A DNA stretch of 52,973 nucleotides from Paracoccus sp. (in: a-proteobacteria). GTDB lineage: Bacteria > Pseudomonadota > Alphaproteobacteria > Rhodobacterales > Rhodobacteraceae. A model generated the notes under the pieces. That model worked only from the letters and a program-made list of their open reading frames with translations, did no database searches and was not told the DNA's origin. Made by a program: the position numbers and the translations under genes. Position 1 is the first letter of the stretch; every line of letters starts with the position of its first letter. Of the stretch, positions 25,198-33,751 are shown in pieces. The stretch lies in the NCBI RefSeq assembly GCF_030604785.1, contig NZ_JAUVVF010000023.1:1-52973 (forward strand), in the 5' to 3' direction.

Positions 25198-25904
25198 GCG
25201 CCCGCCACCCGCCGCGCCACGCGGCGGCCCAGAAACTCCGACAGGGCCAGCGCCGCCATGGCGATCAGCACCGCGATGACAACCAGCCTGCCGGCCGCAT
25301 CCTCGCCCCCCGGCACCTGCAGCAGCGCGTGAATGGCCGAGGGGATGGTCTGCGTCTGGCCGGGAATGTTCGACACGAAGGTGATGGTCGCGCCGAATTC
25401 GCCCACCGCCTTGGCAAAGGCCAGGATCGCGCCCGCCACGATGCCGGGCAGGGCAAGGGGAAGGGTCACGGTCAGGAAGACCCATATCGGACGCGCGCCA
25501 AGCGTCGCGGCGGCGGCTTCGAGCCTGGGATCCACAGCCTCGATCGACAGGCGGATGGCGCGGACCATCAGCGGAAAGGACATCACCGCCGCCGCCAGCG
25601 CCGCCCCGGTCCAGCGAAAGGACAGAACGATCCCGAACCAGCTTTCCAGCACCTGTCCGACGGGACCGCGCCGCCCGAAGGCGATCAGCAGCAGGTATCC
25701 CGTGACGACCGGCGGCAGGATCAGCGGCAGATGGACCAGCCCGTTCAGCACCTGTCGCCCCGGAAAGCGCCAGCGTGCCAGCGCATAGGCCGTGAGCACC
25801 CCGAAGGGCAGGCTGAGCAGCGTCGCCCAGAATGCCACGCGCATCGACAGCCGCACGGCCTGCCATTCCGTCGGGCCAAGCCACGGATCGGGCAGCGCGA
25901 TCAT
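25194..25904 (-). CDS. modB: Molybdate ABC transporter permease
   Basis: 236 aa, five to six helices. The EAA loop that contacts ModC is seen as EAAATLGARPIWVFLTVTLPLALPGIVAGAIL, preceded by GYLLLIAFGRRGPVGQ, typical of ModB. Coupled by ATGA to modA and modC. Takes molybdate from ModA across the inner membrane. Confidence 0.92.
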   Translation of the reverse strand: MIALPDPWLGPTEWQAVRLSMRVAFWATLLSLPFGVLTAYALARWRFPGRQVLNGLVHLPLILPPVVTGYLLLIAFGRRGPVGQVLESWFGIVLSFRWTGAALAAAVMSFPLMVRAIRLSIEAVDPRLEAAAATLGARPIWVFLTVTLPLALPGIVAGAILAFAKAVGEFGATITFVSNIPGQTQTIPSAIHALLQVPGGEDAAGRLVVIAVLIAMAALALSEFLGRRVARRVAGA

Positions 25905-26653
25905 GGCGCGACGAGAAAGCCGAAGGAGCGCCAGCGCGCCGCCGCCGCCTCCGAGGACAGGTAATCCAGCAGATCGCGGGCGGCGGCGCTGTCGCCCTGC
26001 GCGGTGATCGCCGCGGGGTAGGTGATCGGCGGGTGGCTGTTTTCGGGGAAGGTGCCGATGATCGCTACGGCCGGATCGACCTCGGCGTCGGTCGCATAGA
26101 CGATGCCAAGCGGCGCCTCGCCGCGCGCGACGAAGGTCATCGCGGCGCGCACGTTTTCCGATTGCGCGACCAGCGGGGCGACCGCGTCCCACAGGCCCAG
26201 ATGCGTCAGCGCCGCGCGACCATAGATCCCCGCCGGGACCGCATCGACCTGCGCCATCGAAAGCCGGCCCCCCGCCAGCATCGCCGGCAGGTCCAGCGCC
26301 GCATCGACCGTGACAGGTTCCGCGCCGGCCGGACCGATCAGCACCAGCCGGTTGCCAAGGATGTCGCGCCGCGTCCCCTCTCGCAGATCCCCCGAGGATT
26401 CGAGCGCGTCCATCCAGTCGCTGCTGGCCGAGATGAACAGATCCGCCGGCGCCCCCTCGCGAATCTGGCGGGCAAGCGTGGCCGATCCGGCGAAGGACAG
26501 CGTGACCTTGTGGCCCGTCTGGCGCGACCAGTCATCGGCGACCTGCCCCAGGGCCTCGGTCAGGCTGGAGGCGGCAAAGATCGTCACGTCGTCGCACAGG
26601 GCCGCGCCGGGGGCGGCCGCGGCCAGCGCGAGGGCAAGAAGAAGGGGGCGCAT
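25901..26653 (-). CDS. modA: Molybdate-binding periplasmic protein
   Basis: 250 aa with signal peptide MRPLLLALALAAAAPGAALC. Binding-fold motifs typical of ModA: VTIFAASSLTEAL, FAGSATLARQIREGAPADLFISAS, and GIVYATDAEV. First gene of modABC, downstream of a Mo-box-like palindrome. Molybdate supplies Moco for enzymes such as nitrate reductase or xanthine dehydrogenase elsewhere. Confidence 0.92.
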   Translation of the reverse strand: MRPLLLALALAAAAPGAALCDDVTIFAASSLTEALGQVADDWSRQTGHKVTLSFAGSATLARQIREGAPADLFISASSDWMDALESSGDLREGTRRDILGNRLVLIGPAGAEPVTVDAALDLPAMLAGGRLSMAQVDAVPAGIYGRAALTHLGLWDAVAPLVAQSENVRAAMTFVARGEAPLGIVYATDAEVDPAVAIIGTFPENSHPPITYPAAITAQGDSAAARDLLDYLSSEAAAARWRSFGFLVAP

Positions 26654-26709
26654 CCAAGCCTCGTATCGTCACCCGCCGCATCACAGCATCCCCCGGCCGG
26701 GCAGGCAAG

Positions 26710-26733
26710 CGTTATCTTCGACGGGATATAACG
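26710..26733 (-). promoter_or_regulatory. Mo-box-like ModE site upstream of modA
   Basis: CGTTAT at 26710-26715 and ATATAACG at 26726-26733 form an imperfect inverted repeat 57 bp before modA, the expected place and outer arms (CGTTATAT/ATATAACG) of a ModE operator. The left arm deviates after CGTTAT. Molybdate-bound ModE would repress modABC. No modE gene is in the window. Confidence 0.6.
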
Positions 26734-27107
26734 AGCCCTGCGGCGGATGCGCGGCTATACGGATTGGCGGGTCCAGATCGCGCGGCGCCAGTTCAGTTGC
26801 GTCCCGTCGTTCCCTCAGCTTCCAAACACGTGATCATCGGCTTCCAGCAGTATGGCCGGCACATGAGGCTGTCAGGCTTTGGTTCCGGAAATGTGCTGTT
26901 GATCCTCGCTTTCGGCCTAGAGATCTGGTGATACGGCTTCCTACACCGTCGCCTGCGACCAACTGAGCCCGTGATCCTTGATGCCGGCCTTGTCCCTTGC
27001 TGCGACACGAGGCAGACCGGGACATGCGCGTGACCAATCCAAGCGAGGCATTCAAGGCGATCAAGCGTCTGTCATCGTGGCAGAACTCGTCCGACAGGGC
27101 GTCCCGT
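26734..27107. other. 374-bp stretch without a recognisable gene
   Basis: Between the Mo box and acr3. It is less GC-rich than its surroundings, no frame has motifs or coding-like third positions, and minus-strand frames of 70-105 residues are broken and rich in Arg/Ser. It may be a decayed gene or mobile-element remnant next to the arsenic genes, but no inverted repeats or transposase motifs were found. Confidence 0.5.
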
Positions 27108-28127
27108 TCAGGCGGGAAAGCGGGCGCGGGTGCGGTTGGCGAAGGCGACAAGCGACAGCATCACGGGCACCTCGACCAAAACGCCAACCACCGTTGCCAA
27201 GGCCGCGCCGGAATTCAGCCCGAACAGGCCGATCGCCACCGCCACCGCCATCTCGAAGAAATTCGATGTGCCGATCAGCGCGCAGGGTGCCGCGACCTTG
27301 TGCGGGACGCGCCAGGCCCAGGCCCAGGCATAGGCCAGCGCGAAGATGCCGTAGGATTGCAGCAGGATCGGCACCGCGATCAGCGCGATCAGCAGCGGCT
27401 GGCCCAGGATCACCTGCCCCTGGAACCCGAAGAGCAGCGTCACCGTCGCCAGAAGGCCGATGATCGAGAAGGGCTTGATGCGCGCGGTGAAGGCCTCGAT
27501 GGCCGCCGCGCCGCCGCGTTCGATCAGCGCCCGCCGCGTCAGCGCGCCCGCGATCAGCGGGATGACGATGTAGAGAACCACCGACAGGATCAGCGTCGAC
27601 CACGGCACCTCGATCTGCGTCACGCCCAGCAGGAAGGCGACGATGGGCGCGAAGGCCACGATCATGATCAGGTCGTTCACCGAGACCTGCACCAGCGTGT
27701 AGTTCGGATCGCCCTGGGTCAGCTGCGACCACACGAAGACCATCGCCGTGCAGGGCGCCGCACCCAGCAGGATCAGCCCGGCGATGTATTCGGGCGCCCG
27801 GGCAGGGTCGATCAGGCCGGCAAAGACGTGGTTGAAGAACAGGACCGCCAGCGCGGCCATGGTGAAGGGCTTGACCAGCCAGTTCACCACCAGCGTGATG
27901 ACCAGCCCGCGCGGTCTCTTGCCCACGTCGCGGATCGAGGCGAAGTCGATCGCGATCATCATCGGATAGACCATCGACCAGATCAGCACCGCCACGACAA
28001 GATTGACCGAGGCATATTCCAGCCCCGCCAGAACCTCGAACAGGTCCGGCGCCAGCGTGCCGAGCGCAAGCCCCGCCAGGATGCAAAGGGCGACCCACAG
28101 GCTCAGCCAGCGTTCGAACAGACTCAT
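27108..28127 (-). CDS. acr3: Arsenite efflux permease, ACR3 type
   Basis: 339 aa, ten helices. Contains [14 protein letters not shown] with the Cys essential in ACR3 permeases, VNDLIMI, and the late [14 protein letters not shown] segment with its conserved Glu. It exports arsenite using proton motive force. Translationally coupled to arsR by ATGA overlap. No arsC follows, so arsenate reduction would need another locus. Confidence 0.92.
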   Translation of the reverse strand: MSLFERWLSLWVALCILAGLALGTLAPDLFEVLAGLEYASVNLVVAVLIWSMVYPMMIAIDFASIRDVGKRPRGLVITLVVNWLVKPFTMAALAVLFFNHVFAGLIDPARAPEYIAGLILLGAAPCTAMVFVWSQLTQGDPNYTLVQVSVNDLIMIVAFAPIVAFLLGVTQIEVPWSTLILSVVLYIVIPLIAGALTRRALIERGGAAAIEAFTARIKPFSIIGLLATVTLLFGFQGQVILGQPLLIALIAVPILLQSYGIFALAYAWAWAWRVPHKVAAPCALIGTSNFFEMAVAVAIGLFGLNSGAALATVVGVLVEVPVMLSLVAFANRTRARFPA

Positions 28128-28447
28128 GTCGTTTCCTTTCCGGCAGGCAGGCAGCAGGCATCGCCAGGCGGCGGTGCAAGGGCCTCGATGAACGCGGCCA
28201 GCGGCTTCAGCGCGACGGGGTTCAGCGCGTAGCAGATGCGCGGGCCGTCGATCTCGCCATGGATGACGCCCGCCGCCCTGAGCAGCCGCAGATGCTCGGA
28301 CACCGTCGATTGCGCCAGCCCGACCGCGTCGACGATGTCGCCGCCGATGCAGCCGGGCGTGGCCAGAAGCAGCCGCAGGATGCGGATGCGGGCCGGATGG
28401 GCCAGCGCCTTGGCTAGAGCGGCAAGGTCGTCATCCTCAGGTGCCAT
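28124..28447 (-). CDS. arsR: ArsR-family arsenic-responsive repressor
   Basis: 107 aa winged helix: [47 protein letters not shown]. The classical ELCVCDL metal site is absent; Cys33, Cys72 and a C-terminal Cys98-Cys99 pair are present, so arsenite is probably sensed through the C-terminal Cys pair as in some non-classical ArsR proteins. Represses arsR-acr3 via the palindrome just upstream. Confidence 0.9.
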   Translation of the reverse strand: MAPEDDDLAALAKALAHPARIRILRLLLATPGCIGGDIVDAVGLAQSTVSEHLRLLRAAGVIHGEIDGPRICYALNPVALKPLAAFIEALAPPPGDACCLPAGKETT

Positions 28448-28460
28448 GACCCGATCCTTC

Positions 28461-28484
28461 GTTTATCGTCGATTGGCGATAAAC
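28461..28484 (-). promoter_or_regulatory. ArsR operator candidate
   Basis: GTTTATCG and CGATAAAC form a perfect 8-bp inverted repeat with 8-bp spacing, 14 bp before the arsR start. AT-rich arms around a palindrome at this place fit an autoregulatory ArsR site. Confidence 0.72.
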
Positions 28485-28547
28485 CTGTCAGCGAGCCGAT
28501 GCAAGCGCGTTGCTTCGCCTGCATGGGCCAAAGCACGCGGCTGGCGT

Positions 28548-28574
28548 GGATGCAGCGGCCCTGCGCCTGCATCC
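28548..28574 (-). terminator. Hairpin after the Gfo/Idh gene
   Basis: GGATGCAG and CTGCATCC, 11-nt loop, 24 bp beyond the stop of the minus-strand Gfo/Idh gene and before the arsR promoter. No T-run, so termination is only probable. Confidence 0.45.
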
Positions 28575-28597
28575 GCGACCAGACCTGCCGGCCGCGA

Positions 28598-29734
28598 TCA
28601 GCCCACCAGTTCGGTCATCTCGACCATCCGGCCCTCGGCAATGGAACGCTGCGCGGCCAGACCCATCAGCACCGCCCAACGCCCGTCGGACAGGCTGACA
28701 TCGGGCGCCTTGCGCTGCCCGCGCACCAGTTCTAGAAAGCCTTGATGCTGGTAGAAGGTCGAGCCGTTATGGTCGCCCGCCTCCAGCAGCGCCGGATCGA
28801 CCGGGATTTCCAGCATGCGCGGCCCCTTGGGATCGCGGGGCGAGACGACGACCTGCGCGACGGGAGGCTCGCCCAAATCCTCGGGCCAGAAGCGGGTCGG
28901 GCCGGGCACGAAAGCCTCGATCTTGCCCTTCGGGCCGACGGCGCTGATCTCTTCCTGCCAGCGCGCGCCTTCGGCGAACATGCAGAGTTCCAGCATCGCC
29001 CGCGTGCCGCCCTGGAATTCGACGGCGACATAGCCGTGGTCCAGGATGTCGGGCGTCTGGCCCTGATAGCGTTCGTCCAGATGGTTCACCGCCTGACCGC
29101 CCATCGCCATCACGCGCATCGGATCCGCCCCGACGGCCAGACGCATCAGGTCGAAGAAATGGCAGCATTTCTCGACGAAGGTGCCGCCGGTATAGCGGTT
29201 GAAGCGGTTCCAGTCGCCGACCTTCTCCAGGAAGGGAAAGCGGTGCTCGCGGATCGACAGCATGCGGATGCCGCCCGTGGCCTGTTGCGCCTGCGCCAGC
29301 AGATGCGCGACCGGGGGCATGTAGCGGTACTCCATCGCCACCCAGACAGGGGCGGGATAGCTCGCGGCAAAGCGTTCCAGCGCGGCCAGATCGGCAGGGT
29401 CGGTGAACAGCGGCTTCTCGACCAGAACGGGCAGCGGGCGGCGTGCGGCGATGGCCTGCAACTGCTCGACATGGCGGAAATTGGGGCTGGCGATCAGCAG
29501 GCAGTCGAGGTCGGGGCATTCCAGCAACGCGTCCAGGCTGTCGCAGAGCGCCGCGCCCGGAGCCAGGGCCGCGGCGGCCTGCCGCATCCCGGCATCGGGT
29601 TCGAAGATCGCGCCGATCGCGGTGCCGGGCAGCAGGGCGATGTTGCGCAGATGCTCTTGCCCCATCATGCCGCAGCCGATCACGCCATAGGTGATCAGCC
29701 GGCTGTCGGCGGCGGGCGGGGTCTGGATAATCAT
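28598..29734 (-). CDS. Gfo/Idh/MocA-family protein; candidate NAD-dependent sulfoquinovosidase
   Basis: 378 aa from MIIQTPPAAD with GAGGAGA upstream. N-terminal Rossmann fold YGVIGCGMMGQEHLRN with acidic FEPD, and VLVEKPLFTD, the family's EKP motif. The C-terminal part holds the substrate domain (GDWNRFNRYTGGTFVEKCCHFFDLMR). Members oxidise sugar hydroxyls with NAD(P). It is co-directional with and 10 bp from the GntR regulator and faces the sulfonate operon. From established knowledge, NAD-dependent sulfoquinovosidases (GH188) occur in Roseobacter sulfoquinovose clusters lacking GH31 enzymes; context makes that a good candidate, but a sugar dehydrogenase is equally allowed by sequence. Confidence 0.82.
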   Translation of the reverse strand: MIIQTPPAADSRLITYGVIGCGMMGQEHLRNIALLPGTAIGAIFEPDAGMRQAAAALAPGAALCDSLDALLECPDLDCLLIASPNFRHVEQLQAIAARRPLPVLVEKPLFTDPADLAALERFAASYPAPVWVAMEYRYMPPVAHLLAQAQQATGGIRMLSIREHRFPFLEKVGDWNRFNRYTGGTFVEKCCHFFDLMRLAVGADPMRVMAMGGQAVNHLDERYQGQTPDILDHGYVAVEFQGGTRAMLELCMFAEGARWQEEISAVGPKGKIEAFVPGPTRFWPEDLGEPPVAQVVVSPRDPKGPRMLEIPVDPALLEAGDHNGSTFYQHQGFLELVRGQRKAPDVSLSDGRWAVLMGLAAQRSIAEGRMVEMTELVG

Positions 29735-29744
29735 GGGGATCTCC

Positions 29745-30455
29745 TCAGATGAGGCGCTGGACGTAAAGCGCCTTTTCGTGGTCATACCAGGTGCGCGAGA
29801 ACTCGACCGCCTGCGCGCCCTGCGCCCAGGACAGCCGCTCGATATAGGCGCAGGTCGCGCCGGGGCGGGGGCCGAAATCGTCCGGCGCCCAGTCGGGAAC
29901 GGTGCCCAGGCCCACGCGATCCTCGGCCCGCGTGATCCACAGCTTCAGCGCCCGCTTGTAGGTCAGATAAAGCGAATCCTGCACCTGATCGCGAGGGATG
30001 CGGCCCGCGCCGGCATCCAGCCAGATCTCCTCGACGGCGATGGGGACCTGATCCAGAAAGCGCAGCCGGCGGAAGCGCGTCGCCTCGTCCGCTGCGCCAT
30101 AGGCCGGCTGGGCCGCATCCTTGGGCAACAGGTCGACCGACAGAATGCGCGCATTCGGCAGACCCCCTCCGCCGCGCGCATGTTCAAGCCGGAACATCGA
30201 ATAGACCGACACCGCCTGACCGCCCGCGCGGATGTAGTTTCCCGAACCCTGCCGCCGTTCCAGCAGGCCCTGATCGGCCAGCGCCGCCAGGGCCTTGCGC
30301 AGGGTGCGCACGGTCGTGCCATGAGCCTCGGCCATCTGGCGTTCGGGCGGCAGCTTCTGGCCGTCGACCAGCCGGCCCGCAGCGATGTCGCGGATCATCA
30401 TCTCGCTGATCTGCATATGGATGGGCAGGGCGTCGGCGCGCTGCTTCTCCGCCAT
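29745..30455 (-). CDS. GntR-family (HutC subfamily) regulator
   Basis: 236 aa from MAEKQRADAL with GGGGGG upstream. N-terminal winged helix: PIHMQISEMMIRDIAAGRL, KLPPERQMAEAHGTTVRTLRKALAALADQGLL, GSGNYIR. The C-terminal UTRA-like ligand domain includes EIWLDA and ALKLWI. HutC members sense sugars, amino acids or their phosphates. Divergent from the monooxygenase operon across 95 bp, so it most likely controls both directions in response to the sulfonated substrate or a product. Confidence 0.87.
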   Translation of the reverse strand: MAEKQRADALPIHMQISEMMIRDIAAGRLVDGQKLPPERQMAEAHGTTVRTLRKALAALADQGLLERRQGSGNYIRAGGQAVSVYSMFRLEHARGGGGLPNARILSVDLLPKDAAQPAYGAADEATRFRRLRFLDQVPIAVEEIWLDAGAGRIPRDQVQDSLYLTYKRALKLWITRAEDRVGLGTVPDWAPDDFGPRPGATCAYIERLSWAQGAQAVEFSRTWYDHEKALYVQRLI

Positions 30456-30477
30456 GGCTCCCCCCCCTCGGCGAAAA

Positions 30478-30502
30478 TTGATGCACCATTGATCTACATC
30501 AA
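30478..30502. promoter_or_regulatory. Divergent operator: inverted repeat containing an FNR-like box
   Basis: TTGATG (30478-30483) and CATCAA (30497-30502) are an inverted repeat with 13-bp spacing. The right part, TTGAT-CTAC-ATCAA (30489-30502), is also a perfect FNR consensus. In the 95-bp gap between the GntR gene and the monooxygenase gene it may be the GntR operator, an FNR/FnrP site, or both overlapping. Confidence 0.55.
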
Positions 30503-30550
30503 GGACAGCTTTATGCAAGAGGAAACCGCAGGCGACTCACGGAGGAGAGA

Positions 30551-31705
30551 ATGCCCGTCGTTCCCGTCACATCGGCCGATCTGAAGGCCGTCGAAGTCGC
30601 CTGGTTCTCGGCGCTGTGTTCCGACGATTACCGCCATCTGGGCGTGCCCGAGGGCGATCTGAGATCGTCGTGGGATCATTGCAGCGACATCGTGAAGACC
30701 GCCGAGGCGCAGGGCTTCGGCAACATCCTGTGCCCGTCCAGCTACCAGGTCGGGCAGGACACGCTGTCCTTCGTCGCGGGCTGCGCGCCGATCACCGAGC
30801 GCATCAACCTCTTGGCCGCCGTGCGCTGCGGCGAGATGCAGCCGATCATGCTGGCGCGCACCATCGCCACGCTGGACCACATGCTGAAAGGCCGCCTGAC
30901 GGTCAACATCATCAGCAGCGACTTCCCCGGCCAGCAGGAGCCGAGCCCCTATCGCTATCAACGCTCGCGCGAGGTGGTCGAGATCCTCAAGCAGGCCTGG
31001 AGCCGCGAGCAGATCGATTATCAGGGCGAGGTCTACAATTTCACCGGCCTGACCACCGATCCCGCCAAGCCCTATCAGCAGGGCGGGCCGATGCTGTATT
31101 TCGGCGGCTATTCGCCCGACGCGCTGGATCTGTGCGGCCAGCATTGCGACGTCTATCTGATGTGGCCCGAAAAGACCGAGGACATCGCCGACCGGATGCG
31201 CGCCGCCCATGCGGCCGCCGAGAAATACGGCCGGACGCTGGATTACGGCTTCCGCGCCCATGTCATCGTCCGCGACACCGAGGCCGAGGCGCGCGAATAT
31301 GCCCGCGAACTGGTCAGCCAGCTGGACGACGAACAGGGCCGCGCGATCCGCGAGCGCGCTCTGGATGCCGGATCGCTCGGCGTCAGCCGTCAGGCGCGCA
31401 ACCGCGATCTGGCCGATGACGAGGGCTATATCGAACCCAATCTCTGGACGGGCATCGGGCGCGCGCGGTCGGGCTGCGGGGCGGCCATCGTCGGCTCGAC
31501 CGATCAGGTCCTGACCAAGCTCGAGGAGTTGCGGAAGATGGGCATCCGTGCCTTCATCCTGTCGGGCTATCCGCACAAGGACGAGGCCTGCCATTTCGGC
31601 AGCCGCGTCTTGCCCCAGATGAACACCTGCCAGCTGAACCGGGTCTGGGGCCGCGTGCCGGAGCGCGCCCCCGCGACCCCGCTGGCCGCAGGCGAAAGGC
31701 GCTGA
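30551..31705 (+). CDS. SsuD-like FMNH2-dependent sulfonate monooxygenase (SmoC-like)
   Basis: 384 aa with GGAGGAGAGA before the ATG. Bacterial luciferase-like TIM barrel close to alkanesulfonate monooxygenase: AAVRCGEMQPIMLARTIATLD, GRLTVNIISSDFPGQ, YFGGYSPDA, Trp205 in YLMWPE, Arg235 and His237 in FRAHVIVRDT, and the C-terminal RAFILSGYPHKDEA. The Trp/Arg/His set matches sulfonate-binding residues of SsuD-type enzymes. It would use FMNH2 and O2 to cleave a C-S bond, releasing sulfite and an aldehyde. Followed by aldo/keto reductase and flavin reductase, the SmoC-SmoB-SmoA combination. Confidence is high for class, moderate for sulfoquinovose as substrate. Confidence 0.85.
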   Translation: MPVVPVTSADLKAVEVAWFSALCSDDYRHLGVPEGDLRSSWDHCSDIVKTAEAQGFGNILCPSSYQVGQDTLSFVAGCAPITERINLLAAVRCGEMQPIMLARTIATLDHMLKGRLTVNIISSDFPGQQEPSPYRYQRSREVVEILKQAWSREQIDYQGEVYNFTGLTTDPAKPYQQGGPMLYFGGYSPDALDLCGQHCDVYLMWPEKTEDIADRMRAAHAAAEKYGRTLDYGFRAHVIVRDTEAEAREYARELVSQLDDEQGRAIRERALDAGSLGVSRQARNRDLADDEGYIEPNLWTGIGRARSGCGAAIVGSTDQVLTKLEELRKMGIRAFILSGYPHKDEACHFGSRVLPQMNTCQLNRVWGRVPERAPATPLAAGERR

Positions 31706-32598
31706 TGATGGAACGGATCGTATTGAAGGGCGGGGTCAGCCTGTCGCGGCTGGTCTACGGGATGTGGCGGATCGGGGATGATCCCGACACCTCGCCCGCC
31801 CATGTGCGCGCCAAGATCGAGGCCTGTCTGGCCCAGGGCATCACCACAATGGACCAGGCGGACATCTATGGCGGCTACACCGCCGAGGCGGTCCTGGGCG
31901 ACGCTCTGCGTGCCAGCCCCGGCCTGCGCGACCGGATCGAGATCGTGACGAAATGCGGCATCGTCGCGCCGATGGGCCGGCACGCCGCCGCGCCCTGCAA
32001 GCATTACGACACGTCCGAAGCGCATATCCGCGCCTCGGTCGAGGCGTCCCTGCGCGACATGGGCACGGACCGGATCGACCTGCTGCTGATCCACCGGCCC
32101 GATCCGATGATGGACCACGACGAGACGGGCCGCACGCTGGACGCGCTGGTGGCCGAGGGCAAGGTTCGCGCGGTCGGTGTCTCGAACTTCCGCCCCTGGG
32201 ATGTCGAACTGCTGCAATCGGCGATGCAGACGCCCCTGGCGACGAACCAGATCGAGATATCGCTGGCCCGGATCGAGGCCTTCACCGATGGCGATCTGGC
32301 CTATCATCAGCGCCGCCGCGATCCGGTCATGGCCTGGTCGCCTCTGGGCGGCGGCAGCCTGATGAGGGGCGACGGCCCGGTTGCGCAAGTCATGGACCGC
32401 ATTGCCGCCGCGCATGGCGTGGACCGGGCGGCGGTGGCGGTGGCCTTCCTGCTGCGCCATCCCGCGCGGATCCTGCCGGTCATGGGCACGAATGCGCTGC
32501 CCCGCATCGCGGCCATAGCGGATGCGCTGAAGGTCAGCCTGTCGCGGACCGAGTGGTTCCAGCTTTACGAAGCGGCACTGGGCCGAGAGGTCGCGTGA
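31705..32598 (+). CDS. Aldo/keto reductase (SmoB-like)
   Basis: 297 aa; ATG overlaps the previous stop, and a second ATG follows at once. AKR catalytic set: Asp and Tyr in DQADIYGGYTAEAVLGDAL, Lys in IVTKCGI, His in LLIHRPDP; cofactor part MAWSPLGGGSL and GTNALPRI. In the sulfo-SMO pathway an AKR (SmoB) reduces 6-oxoglucose to glucose after desulfonation; the order monooxygenase-AKR-flavin reductase supports that role here. Confidence 0.87.
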   Translation: MMERIVLKGGVSLSRLVYGMWRIGDDPDTSPAHVRAKIEACLAQGITTMDQADIYGGYTAEAVLGDALRASPGLRDRIEIVTKCGIVAPMGRHAAAPCKHYDTSEAHIRASVEASLRDMGTDRIDLLLIHRPDPMMDHDETGRTLDALVAEGKVRAVGVSNFRPWDVELLQSAMQTPLATNQIEISLARIEAFTDGDLAYHQRRRDPVMAWSPLGGGSLMRGDGPVAQVMDRIAAAHGVDRAAVAVAFLLRHPARILPVMGTNALPRIAAIADALKVSLSRTEWFQLYEAALGREVA

Positions 32599-33104
32599 TG
32601 CAGATGAGCGATCCCGCAAGCTTCGTTCCAGATCCGCAGAATGGCCGCCAGCTGCGCGACGCGTTCGGGCGCTTTGCCACCGGCGTCACGATCGTGACCG
32701 CCACGGGCTCGGCGGGGGAATGCGTGGCGATCACCGCCAACAGCTTTTCCTCGGTCTCGATGGAGCCGCCCCTGGTCCTGTGGTCGCCCGCCCGCGCCAG
32801 CACCCGCTATCCGGTCTTTGCCGCCGCGCAGCATTACGCGATCCATGTCCTGGCCGCCGATCAGGCCGATCTGGCCTGGACGGTCGCGCGCAACCGCGAC
32901 GCGCTCTGCGATCTGGCGGGGCGCAACGGGCAGGGCGTGCCGATCCTCGACCGCTGTCTGGCGCGCTTTGACTGCCAGCGCTTTGCGCTGCACGAGGCCG
33001 GGGACCACGCCATCGTCGTGGGCCGTGTGCTTCAGGCGACGCTGACCGAGGGCGCGCCGCTGGCCTTCTTCGGCGGGCGGATCGCCGACATCTCGGTCAA
33101 GTGA
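32598..33104 (+). CDS. Flavin reductase (SmoA/SsuE-like partner)
   Basis: 168 aa, ATG overlapping the previous stop. Flavin-reductase (DIM6/NTAB) domain: LRDAFGRFATGVTIVTA, VAITANSFSSVSMEPPLVLWSPA, HAIVVGRVLQA. It supplies FMNH2 to the two-component monooxygenase encoded two genes upstream. Confidence 0.88.
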   Translation: MQMSDPASFVPDPQNGRQLRDAFGRFATGVTIVTATGSAGECVAITANSFSSVSMEPPLVLWSPARASTRYPVFAAAQHYAIHVLAADQADLAWTVARNRDALCDLAGRNGQGVPILDRCLARFDCQRFALHEAGDHAIVVGRVLQATLTEGAPLAFFGGRIADISVK

Positions 33105-33148
33105 AACGCCCCGCGCGGGGAGGCGCGGCGGCAGAGGGGGGAACAAGA

Positions 33149-33751
33149 ATGAGCCTGTTCGAGGCCGTGATCCGGCCCCTGTCCCGGGTCAACGAAACAG
33201 TGCTGAGGCTGGGCCGCGCGGGCGGCATCGTCGCCATTGCCATCATGGTCGCGGTGACGATCCTGCAGGTCTTTCAGCGCTACATCATGAACAGCGCGCT
33301 GGCCTGGCCGGACGAGGCCGCGCGCTTCTGCATGATGTGGATGACCGGGCTCATGGCGCCGACGGCGTTCCGCCGGGGCGGATTTGTCGCGATCGACTTC
33401 GTGCCCATGCTGCTGCCCGCGCTGCTGGCGCGGCTTCTGAACATCGTGCTGCTGCTGGTTTCGCTGGCCGTGCTGGTCGTCGCGCTGCAGATCGGCTGGC
33501 GTGAGGTGACGGGCCTTGGCGGGCGCTTTGCCAGCGCCTCGCTGTTCGTGCCGGTCTCGCTGGACCTGTCGGAATGGTATCGCGTGCCGCGGTCCTGGAT
33601 GATGGCCTCGATCCCGGTCGGGCTGGTCCTGCTGATCATGGTCAATGTCGAACTGATCCTGCGCAATCTGGCGCAGCTGGCGGGCGTGCGCGACCTGCCG
33701 CCGATCCCCACCGGGGACGGCATGGAGACCGGCGCGCGGGGGGTCGATTGA
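33149..33751 (+). CDS. TRAP transporter small permease (DctQ type)
   Basis: 200 aa from MSLFEAVIRP with GAGGGGGG upstream. Four helices and the DctQ block QVFQRYIMNSALAWPDEAARFCMMWMTGLMA. Overlaps the large permease gene by one base. Part of the QMP set that imports an organic anion with sodium, probably the sulfonated sugar. Confidence 0.88.
   Translation: MSLFEAVIRPLSRVNETVLRLGRAGGIVAIAIMVAVTILQVFQRYIMNSALAWPDEAARFCMMWMTGLMAPTAFRRGGFVAIDFVPMLLPALLARLLNIVLLLVSLAVLVVALQIGWREVTGLGGRFASASLFVPVSLDLSEWYRVPRSWMMASIPVGLVLLIMVNVELILRNLAQLAGVRDLPPIPTGDGMETGARGVD

Noticed and set aside
26793..27008. 71-codon minus-strand frame as a transposase or small protein gene
   Set aside because: No ribosome-binding site, no recognisable motif and Arg/Cys-rich composition without coding bias.
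26997..28232. 411-codon plus-strand frame opposite acr3 and arsR
   Set aside because: His/Gln/Arg-rich antisense composition, no motifs; acr3 and arsR are clear on the other strand.
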